Source: Bifidobacterium subtile
GTDB taxonomy: Bacteria > Actinomycetota > Actinomycetes > Actinomycetales > Bifidobacteriaceae
Direction: 5' to 3'
Length of the DNA stretch: 64,000 nucleotides
NCBI RefSeq assembly: GCF_000741775.1
Contig: NZ_JGZR01000003.1
Span: 1-64,000 of the forward strand
Shown here piece after piece: positions 8,004-14,173 of the stretch. The translations under genes and the position numbers were made by a program. The stretch's first letter is position 1. The number at the start of each line of letters is the position of its first letter. Under the pieces are notes generated by a model that did not search any database, had not been told where the DNA came from, and saw only the letters and a program-made list of their open reading frames with translations.

Positions 8004-8709
8004 AAATGCCGGAAACGATAAGCAGCACATAGGTCAGCAGCAGAAATGCGCGCTGGCTGATGCGCCGCTGCAGCCGATTGCCCACGACGATCGACACCGC
8101 AAGCAATGGCAGGCCTAACGCCGCCAGCACCAACGCATGTGGGGTCCATTCACCAGCTACGACCTGTTGCGCACCCATGAATATGTTCAGCGCAACCCAC
8201 ACGCAGGAGACCGTCGCTCGGAACTCGTCCTTGTCGCGCAGCACCGCTGTGGCATACACCACGAGCAGCGCCCCGCCGGACACGAACAGGCCGTGCACGA
8301 CGCCCGCCATCAGCAGCACCGCAATCAGCACCCACTGGGGAGGATTGCTGTGCGCAGGGAAGAACAGACCATATAGTGCCACGAGGATGATGAAGATTCC
8401 GTATGCTTTCTGCAGCGGGGCGATGGGCAGCAGACCGTAGAGCATGATGCCCGCGACCATGCCGATAGCCATGAACCCGACCATGCGGGCAAGCTCATGC
8501 CAGCGAATATGCCGACGGTTCTGCACGCCAATCCACAGGCAGGATGCGAACGCCATCGCGTTGAGCACCACGCGGGCCTCGCCCGTGCCGATCAGCAGCA
8601 TCGAGGCGGGCATGGCCAGCACCGTTCCCGCGAATCCCGTGATCGCCTGAATGACATTGGTAACAAACAACACCGCCAGGAACAACGCGTCGCGCATCGT
8701 CTCGCTCAC
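7990..8709 (-). CDS. TauE/SafE-family membrane protein, probable isethionate (sulfonate) exporter
   Basis: About 239 residues, seven to eight hydrophobic segments, with the two-fold repeat typical of the TauE/SafE (DUF81) family: an N-terminal VTNVIQAITGFAGTVLAMPA and a second half with GVVHGLFVSGGALLVVYA. Members move sulfite, sulfonates or related organic anions outward. In this cluster the product of taurine transamination and reduction is isethionate, so export of isethionate is the sensible role. I place the start at the GTG at 8709, five bases after AGGAGG; a GTG at 8715 overlaps that site. It is the first gene of the minus-strand series that continues with the PucR regulator. Confidence 0.78.
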   Translation of the reverse strand: MSETMRDALFLAVLFVTNVIQAITGFAGTVLAMPASMLLIGTGEARVVLNAMAFASCLWIGVQNRRHIRWHELARMVGFMAIGMVAGIMLYGLLPIAPLQKAYGIFIILVALYGLFFPAHSNPPQWVLIAVLLMAGVVHGLFVSGGALLVVYATAVLRDKDEFRATVSCVWVALNIFMGAQQVVAGEWTPHALVLAALGLPLLAVSIVVGNRLQRRISQRAFLLLTYVLLIVSGISIVV

Positions 8710-9126
8710 ATCCACCTCCTTTCATGGGGTTGTCCGCAGCCCTGTCTGCCCACGAAATCTCATTCGCAAACCCTTGGCCTTAGCCGGAAACGATGGCGGA
8801 ATCTGCAGAAAACAGCAAGAGCCTTCGCTGTGAGGCCGCTTGCATGGCTACTCGCACACTTGCCCGCAAACTGCCTGCAAGCGGATTAGGCAGTCTCTCA
8901 TGTCCGCCGTATCCATTGCGCCTCTCACAAGCCTCCTGCACGAATACGCACGATACAGACCCAATGTAAAAACGTGATTACGAGATAGCAGGCGTCTTCG
9001 TCTGCTTGTCTGCATACGCTCTGTGTGTCGCGGCGTACGCCCCTATGGCACCAAACATATGCACCTAGCGTCCTTAGAAGTACAAACAGCCCGCGAGATC
9101 AACCATGGCGCCGGACACATGTACAT
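8710..9126. other. Intergenic region upstream of the tauE-like gene
   Basis: About 417 bases, probably the exporter promoter region plus the tail of the frameshifted VOC gene. No hairpin, tRNA or convincing frame seen. Confidence 0.35.
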
Positions 9127-9481
9127 CTACAGTTCTCCCGTCTCGATGTATTCGAGCACTGTGCCGTCGGGATGCCCGAGCGATCAGCCGGGCGCCATTA
9201 GGCCCGGAAGCTGGCCCTTCCACAAGCTCGCCGCCTGCGGCCCGAATGGCGTCGACCACCGGTCGAATATCGCGGACATTCACTGTGACCGCATGGGAGC
9301 GAACCTCGTCCGACGCGCCCTGAACAAGCAGGAAAACGCCCACCTTCGCCAGCCGAACCTCGCCAAAATCGAAACGATGCGGAGCTTCGCCGTCAGCCAA
9401 TTGCTCATATAATGGCAGCGCCTTCTCGATGTCGTCCACATAGATGCGCGCAAGCACGCTGACGATATTGCTGCGGTTCAT
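9127..9481 (-). pseudogene. VOC (glyoxalase/bleomycin-resistance-like) protein with a 3' frameshift
   Basis: The frame from ATG 9481 (AGAAG upstream) reads like a single-domain VOC protein: SVLARIYVDDIEKALPLYEQLADG, VRLAKVGVFLLVQG, HAVTVNVRDIRPVVDAIRAAGGELVEGP, GPNGARLIAR. It then runs into a foreign tail. Removing one base from the CCC run at 9175-9177 restores the usual family ending HPDGTVLEYIETGEL with a stop at 9127-9129. The uncorrected frame continues to 9074. So the gene is either inactivated by a one-base insertion in a three-base run or the base is a sequence error. An alternative start at 9526 adds 15 residues. Specific substrate unknown. Confidence 0.72.
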
Positions 9482-9555
9482 GGTCGGCTTCTTTTCTCGA
9501 GCATTGTTGTAGGTTAGATCCGACATTCAGCATAGCGATAGTCCTAAATCCAAAA

Positions 9556-9627
9556 GTTTTACCAGTCTACTGATAGAACTTTCCGAATCAGAGAGGTTTT
9601 ACCAGTAGACTGATAGAACTTTCCGAT
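9556..9627. repeat. Two 31-bp direct repeats with palindromic core, 40 bp apart
   Basis: Copies at 9556-9587 and 9596-9627 start exactly 40 bp apart and differ mainly in the two bases of the core. The core is CAGT-CT-ACTG in the first and CAGT-AG-ACTG in the second, i.e. a CAGT-N2-ACTG dyad followed by ATAGAACTTTCCGA. The pair lies between divergent starts at 9481 (minus) and 9688 (plus). A double operator or a remnant of a small repeat family are both possible. Confidence 0.7.
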
Positions 9628-9687
9628 TGATGGCGCGCACAAGAGGATTGATGATTCAGGTCCGGATGGATGTGATAGCGTGTCGCC

Positions 9688-10044
9688 ATGCATGAGAACT
9701 GGATTGAATACCGGCGCGAAGGCGACCATGAGCGCTTGGGATGGATTGTGTCGGAAGGCGATGGCTTCGTCGCCATTGATCTGCTGGGCGAGCGCCGAAC
9801 CTGGCCTGTGGACTGGATGGCGGCCGAGCGGTGTCTTGACGAACTCGGCCTGTCGTATCTGTTCGAGCCATATGAAATGCTGACCGAGGCAGGCGCATGG
9901 GTTCCCGTTCGTATCGTCAACGCCTCCCCCAGCGCAATCGAGGTCAAATCCGAGGACTACGGTGCCATCGATGCGCCATCCACCGCATGGAAGTTGCCGT
10001 TCCCGAAACCAGCTGTGTTGCGCCCGACTGCGGGTACTCAGTGA
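9688..10044 (+). CDS. Hypothetical protein, 118 aa
   Basis: I do not recognise this protein. It is acidic and Trp-rich (HENWIEYRREGDHERLGWIV, RRTWPVDWMAAERCLDELGLSYLFEPYEML), has no signal peptide or membrane segment, and looks like a small folded cytosolic protein with a beta-rich start. Codon use is normal for the window and no competing frame on either strand looks better. No clear ribosome binding site precedes the ATG, so it may be leaderless. It is transcribed away from the VOC remnant, with the 40-bp-phased repeats between them. Confidence 0.55.
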   Translation: MHENWIEYRREGDHERLGWIVSEGDGFVAIDLLGERRTWPVDWMAAERCLDELGLSYLFEPYEMLTEAGAWVPVRIVNASPSAIEVKSEDYGAIDAPSTAWKLPFPKPAVLRPTAGTQ

Positions 10045-10463
10045 TATGCCGAGACGAACAATATGCCAAGATGAACGGTCCGTTTGCCTATATCGCGAAG
10101 AAAAATTCCGAATTTCGGACTCACGCGGACGCATCTCGCTTATGTGAGGCGTTATTAAGGTGCTGCGGAGGTCTATCTGCGTTATGTGAGGCGCTATTTC
10201 TTAAAGGGCCGAGTATCAGGAGGCCGGGAACCGCCGTTTTGGGCCATTGATACTTGGGGTGCCGTGGGATTAACGCCTCACATAAGCGAGATAGCCGCAA
10301 TTATCAGGACTTCTTGTATCAATGTCGACAGCTCGCACCCGATATGCTTAAATTCGCTGCGAGGCGAACATACTAAAGCACTCCCCGATTCAGCAACAAC
10401 GCAGCGGTATGCTTGTGAAGTTAACGTGTTGAAGTATGTCCACCCAAGGAAAGGCGGCATTGC
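10045..10463. other. Gene-free stretch with an inverted-repeat element
   Basis: 419 bases with no supported gene. The left and middle parts contain the 22-bp inverted repeat described separately; the right part (10293-10463) shows no structure apart from AAGGAAAGG just before the next gene. Confidence 0.5.
10133..10292. repeat. 160-bp element bounded by a perfect 22-bp inverted repeat
   Basis: The arm at 10133-10154 (starts ATCTCGCTTATGTGAGG) is the exact reverse complement of 10271-10292. A third, diverged copy of the same word (GTTATGTGAGGCGCTATT) lies inside at 10180-10197, and a smaller dyad AGTATCA/TGATACT sits at 10212-10218 and 10248-10254. No reading frame inside and no clear target-site duplication outside. 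Resembles a miniature inverted-repeat element or a folded RNA. Confidence 0.65.
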
Positions 10464-11030
10464 ATGGCGGACGTCTACGTGGTTCACGGCTTCGAATCGA
10501 ATCCTCAAGCCAACTGGTTCCCCTGGCTCAAGCAGGATGTCGGCACGGCATTGGGGCTTGATGTCAAGGTGCTGAATCTGCCCGATCCTTTCCATCCGAC
10601 GCCGCAAGCATGGGATGTGGCATGCGACGAGCAAATTCAGCGATCCGATGGGTTCACCATCGTCGGCCACAGCCTCGGCTGCATCCAGACCGTGCGGTTC
10701 GTGGAGCAGCATGACCTGCACGACGTCAACCTCATTCTGGTGTCGGGCTTCGACGAACCCTTGAGCACCATTCCAGCCCTCGACGATTTCACCAAGACGC
10801 CCATCGACTACGCCAAGGTGCTGCCGAAGCTCGCCCGCGCGGTGGTAGTCAGCGCCATGGATGACGACGAAGTGCCGTTCGTCTACACGCAGACGCTCGC
10901 TCGCCATCTGCACGCGGCCTTCATGCTGCTGCCCGAAGGCAAGCATCTGAACTGGGAGCAAGGCTACACAAAGCTTCCCATCGTCGAAACGATTCTGCGA
11001 GAGTTTATGACCGTTTCGGACGGGCAATAA
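10464..11030 (+). CDS. RBBP9/YdeN-type serine hydrolase (alpha/beta fold)
   Basis: 188 residues, the usual size for this family of small alpha/beta hydrolases. Visible: oxyanion-side VVHGFESNPQANWFPWLK at the start, nucleophile elbow GHSLG with the Ser near residue 71, acid-side DDDEVPF near 133, and catalytic His in PEGKHLNWEQGY near 163. Cytosolic; the physiological ester or peptide substrate is unknown. AAGGAAAGG lies 10 bases before the ATG. It stands alone between the inverted-repeat element and the M50-like gene. Confidence 0.85.
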   Translation: MADVYVVHGFESNPQANWFPWLKQDVGTALGLDVKVLNLPDPFHPTPQAWDVACDEQIQRSDGFTIVGHSLGCIQTVRFVEQHDLHDVNLILVSGFDEPLSTIPALDDFTKTPIDYAKVLPKLARAVVVSAMDDDEVPFVYTQTLARHLHAAFMLLPEGKHLNWEQGYTKLPIVETILREFMTVSDGQ

Positions 11031-11151
11031 GCAGCCGTACATTCACTGGGTTCGGCATCCTTCTCTTCGTCCGGAGGCTGCCGTTTCCCAAGCAGCCTCT
11101 CGTGGATAGCCGCACACAGCTAATCCCAATTTCGCATGGCACAATGGCCCT

Positions 11152-11946
11152 ATGATATTCGCTATCCTTCAAAGCGCAGGCTCCCAGCTGGATGCCATGC
11201 TGCAGGCGATATGGGCCTCCTCAACGACCCGGCTGCCGCCGCTAGACGTGCGCGGAATCATGCTGTGTGCACTCATCGCGCTTGCTGCAGTGCTGCCCGG
11301 CCCGGTATGGCATGTGACGAGAAACGCCATCACCATCGCGCATGAAGGCGGGCACGCGCTTATAGCCGTGCTGACCGGCCGCAGGCTCGAATCGATTCGT
11401 TTGCACGCCGACACCTCGGGTGCCACCGTCAGCGCAGGCAGAAACCGTGGCCTCGGTCTGATGCTGACGACCTTCGCGGGCTACATCGCCCCTGCGCTCT
11501 GGGGATTGGGCTGCGCGGCGCTAGTCGCGAACAGATACGCGAGCGCCGCGCTGTGGCTGCTCGTGGTACTGCTGGCCTTCATGATCGTGCGGATCCGCAA
11601 CGGGTATGGCTTCGCTGCCATCATCGTCGCGCTGGCATTGACCATCGTCATATCGTGGTGGGGTGCCGCAGCGTTGCGCATCTACGCAGGTTATACGCTG
11701 GCCTGGTTCCTGTGCTTCGGGGCGATTCGCCCCTTGTTCGAACTGTATCGCCAAAGAGCGATGCATGGCGCCCGCGATTCCGATGCCGATATGCTGGCGC
11801 AAAGCACCGGCGTCCCCGCCCTACTGTGGATGCTGTTGTGGCTCGTTCTCGATCTCGGTGCCCTGTGGCTCGCCACGCACTGGATGATACAGGATGCCGG
11901 CGGCATTGGCGCTGTGTTCTCCCCAACCGGATTCTGGAATCACTGA
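11152..11946 (+). CDS. M50-like membrane zinc metallopeptidase
   Basis: 264 residues with the metal-binding motif HEGGH at 64-68 (ITIAHEGGHALIAVLTGR) at the end of a hydrophobic helix, as in site-2-protease-like intramembrane peptidases of the M50B type found in actinobacteria. About six membrane segments follow, rich in Leu, Ala and Trp. No PDZ domain is present, so regulated cleavage of a membrane substrate is only a family-level guess. The ATG at 11152 has no ribosome binding site; a CACAAT box seven bases upstream would suit a leaderless transcript. Alone in its transcription unit. Confidence 0.8.
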   Translation: MIFAILQSAGSQLDAMLQAIWASSTTRLPPLDVRGIMLCALIALAAVLPGPVWHVTRNAITIAHEGGHALIAVLTGRRLESIRLHADTSGATVSAGRNRGLGLMLTTFAGYIAPALWGLGCAALVANRYASAALWLLVVLLAFMIVRIRNGYGFAAIIVALALTIVISWWGAAALRIYAGYTLAWFLCFGAIRPLFELYRQRAMHGARDSDADMLAQSTGVPALLWMLLWLVLDLGALWLATHWMIQDAGGIGAVFSPTGFWNH

Positions 11947-12125
11947 ACGGGCCGGAGCAAAGCATTCAACGCTGATTATGCCGTCTGCTGCAGTAAATCG
12001 CATAAGGAAAGGTCCCGAAAAGAGCAGGAAATTGGGGGTATGGAACAGTAGGCTTTCTCATGACCTTTGCTTCATGTCATGAATTTGAACGATAATCCTA
12101 CGACAAATCAAATCATCCACAGAAC
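11947..12125. other. Intergenic stretch before the tandem repeats
   Basis: Nothing recognisable apart from several A-rich words; no gene on either strand. Confidence 0.3.
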
Positions 12126-12396
12126 TCTCAAAAAAATATGGACATCGTCTGCGGCGATGACTATGCCCAGCGACGCACGCTCGTACATTGTATGCTGCTA
12201 CAAACAGCCCACCGGACTTTCAAAAAAATGGAAACAGCCTGCGGCTGCCACATTGTTTAGCGACGTGCGCTCGTCAATCGCGCACTGCTACAAACAGCCC
12301 ACCGGGCTTTCAAAAAAAACGGAGACAGCCTGCGGCTGCCACATTGTTTAGCGACGTGCGCTCGTCAATCGCGCACTGCTACAAACAGCCCACCGG
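12126..12396 (-). repeat. Three ~90-bp tandem repeats behind tRNA-Pro
   Basis: Units at about 12126-12215, 12216-12305 and 12306-12396. The two units nearest the tRNA are almost identical over 75 bases; the farthest has diverged. Each ends with ACAAACAGCCCACCGG, which is the left arm and loop of the tRNA-Pro terminator. On the minus strand each of the two good units also carries a small hairpin (CAGCC-GCA-GGCTG, for example 12326-12338) followed after six bases by a run of seven or eight T. The array is thus a multiplied terminator-like trailer of the tRNA gene. No reading frame. Confidence 0.8.
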
Positions 12397-12405
12397 GCTG
12401 TTTGT
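12381..12405 (-). terminator. tRNA-Pro terminator hairpin
   Basis: Arms of 11 bp, ACAAACAGCCC at 12381-12391 and GGGCTGTTTGT at 12395-12405, loop of three bases. It begins on the last base of the tRNA, so processing and termination signals touch. Confidence 0.65.
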
Positions 12406-12478
12406 CGGGCTGACAGGATTTGAACCTGCGACATCCTGCTCCCAAAGCAGGCGCGCTACCAAGCTGCGCTACAGCCCG
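12405..12478 (-). tRNA. tRNA-Pro (anticodon UGG)
   Basis: 74 nt cloverleaf: acceptor CGGGCTG pairs with CAGCCCG, discriminator A, D-arm with GCTTGGTAGC, anticodon stem CCTGC/GCAGG with loop TTTGGGA giving anticodon TGG, T-arm GCAGG-TTCAAAT-CCTGT. CCA is not encoded. A TACAAT box about 25 bases upstream on the minus strand is a fitting -10 element. Confidence 0.95.
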
Positions 12479-12772
12479 AATGCCCAAGGGCACAGCTATC
12501 TATTGTATAGCAACCTTGGACCGGCTATGACGCACGTGTTCTCTTGCACGAGGCCGTTCATGAGACGCATCCTCACCTGCTCGTACATACCGGCCGGATA
12601 CAATGGGCACGCGAACGGGGGCAGCACGGCGATTCGCACCGCTGAACGCCCTGTCCGCGAACAAAAAAGAAAACGACCACAGGCACAACGGCAACGGCAG
12701 CGGCGACAAACTAAAAACACGGAACAGCACCACTATCCCGAAACAGCATAGAAAGACACGGAAAGAACGACT
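12479..12772. other. Intergenic stretch
   Basis: 294 bases holding the tRNA promoter on the left and presumably the promoter of the DUF998 gene on the right. No other structure seen. Confidence 0.35.
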
Positions 12773-13999
12773 ATGGGACGGCATCAGCATGCGGAATCGG
12801 CGGGACTTATGTCTTTCCTGTGCTGCGCCCTGATCGGCGGCATCGCCATGACGCTGTATCTGCAGCTGGCACCGGCGATCTGGCAAGTAAGCCGCAGGCT
12901 GTTCACCGTGTCCTCGGGCATCGTGGCCGCGTGCGGCGTCGTGTCGTTCATCGTGGCGTATGCTGGCAAATCGCGCTCGCTGAAGGGACGGAGCAGTTGG
13001 CTTATCGTCACGCGCAGAATCATCGAGATCCTCGCCTTGTCGGTCGTCTATGCCTCCACGCTGTTCCTGGTCACATTCATGGTGCTCGGCGTCATCAACG
13101 AGCTGATGGGGCGCTCGTTCATCAGCTACATCGCCGCGCTATGCGCCGGATTCGCTGGCGTGTCGGGCTATGTGACCTTTGTGCAGGCCTCGCTGATGGA
13201 TGCCAAAACCATCGCCTCGCTGCTGCCCTTCTTCGTCGTCTCGGGCGTGAGCACAGCGGGGCTGACCAGCGATGACCCGTACTGGTACAACAATAATTTC
13301 TCGCAGCTGGGCGACCGCACGACCTTCGCGGCCCAGATGTTCAATTCGACGCTGATGCTGGCCGGCATCTGCATCGTCATCATCAGCTACTTCTCAATCT
13401 CCGAGCTGGTGACCACTTACCGGATGCGACGGCTCTGGCCGGACGGTCACGCCCCCGGGCATACGGAAAATATCAGCCATTTCAAGGTGCGCATTGGATG
13501 CTTGGCCGCTCTGCTCACGCTTTCGGGCATCGCCTTCGTGGGAGTTGGACTGTTCCGCTACACGCCGCATCCGATCATCCACAACATCTTCGCGCGCGGA
13601 CTGCCCGGCATTATGACGGTGCTGCTCGTGGGTCTGCCATGGATCGCGCCGCAGCTTTCGCGCGCCATGTATCTGGTTTCCGATCTGGCGATCGTGGTAT
13701 GCGCCGGCGCGGGAATCGAATGGTTGCGCGCGGACAACACGCTGACCAACGTCGAGGCTTTGGCTGGACTGCTGTTTCTGGGCTGGTTCATCGTCTTCTC
13801 GCGCCAGATCGCCGCCATCGAGGCCGACCGCATCCAGACGCAGCTGCTGCATCATCAAACGGACAACGCGCTCCCGGCCATCGCCTCATCAGCGCCGAGG
13901 CCGGAATCGCGGACAGAGCCAACTGCTGCGCAATCATCCGGCAACGACACGCCTGCACGGAACGACGAACTCGAGCCGAAGCCTTCGGCGAATCGCTGA
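12773..13999 (+). CDS. DUF998-like multi-pass membrane protein
   Basis: 408 residues, about nine hydrophobic segments between residues 13 and 350, then a polar Pro/Ser/Glu-rich cytoplasmic tail of some 50 residues (ASSAPRPESRTEPTAAQSS). The segment DPYWYNNNFSQLGDRTTFAAQMFNSTLMLAGI near 165-200 is the hallmark of DUF998 proteins, a family of unknown function with four-to-eight helices. GGAAAG lies before the ATG at 12773. Single gene, convergent with glgX. Function not known; the family is common in bifidobacteria and other actinobacteria. Confidence 0.75.
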   Translation: MGRHQHAESAGLMSFLCCALIGGIAMTLYLQLAPAIWQVSRRLFTVSSGIVAACGVVSFIVAYAGKSRSLKGRSSWLIVTRRIIEILALSVVYASTLFLVTFMVLGVINELMGRSFISYIAALCAGFAGVSGYVTFVQASLMDAKTIASLLPFFVVSGVSTAGLTSDDPYWYNNNFSQLGDRTTFAAQMFNSTLMLAGICIVIISYFSISELVTTYRMRRLWPDGHAPGHTENISHFKVRIGCLAALLTLSGIAFVGVGLFRYTPHPIIHNIFARGLPGIMTVLLVGLPWIAPQLSRAMYLVSDLAIVVCAGAGIEWLRADNTLTNVEALAGLLFLGWFIVFSRQIAAIEADRIQTQLLHHQTDNALPAIASSAPRPESRTEPTAAQSSGNDTPARNDELEPKPSANR

Positions 14000-14088
14000 A
14001 CTCTTGTGAGTTCGCCTCGATAACGCGCGGCATCTGCGTTGCATGTAGCGCTATCGAGTGTTGCAGAGGTCTCTCTAACGTCATGTGT

Positions 14089-14136
14089 TAGCTGATTCGG
14101 GTTGCTGCTAGCCCGTGAATCAGCTAGCGGCAACCC
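14089..14136. terminator. Overlapping alternative hairpins between convergent genes
   Basis: Two mutually exclusive dyads share sequence. Hairpin A: TAGCTGATTC at 14089-14098 with GAATCAGCTA at 14117-14126. Hairpin B: GGGTTGCTGCTAGC at about 14099-14112 with GCTAGCGGCAACCC at about 14123-14136. Lies between the DUF998 gene and the 3' end of glgX, so probably a bidirectional terminator. Confidence 0.65.
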
Positions 14137-14173
14137 GATCGCACGCGCAGCAGCGGCTCTATAGCCCCGTCTC

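Noticed and set aside
606-8709. Full taurine dissimilation with sulfite release
   Set aside because: No sulfoacetaldehyde acetyltransferase, isethionate sulfite-lyase or sulfite reductase gene lies in the window.
10133-10292. Insertion sequence
   Set aside because: No transposase frame inside and no clear target duplication; kept only as an inverted-repeat element.
12126-12396. CRISPR array
   Set aside because: Units are 90 bp, nearly identical throughout without variable spacers, and no cas gene is near.
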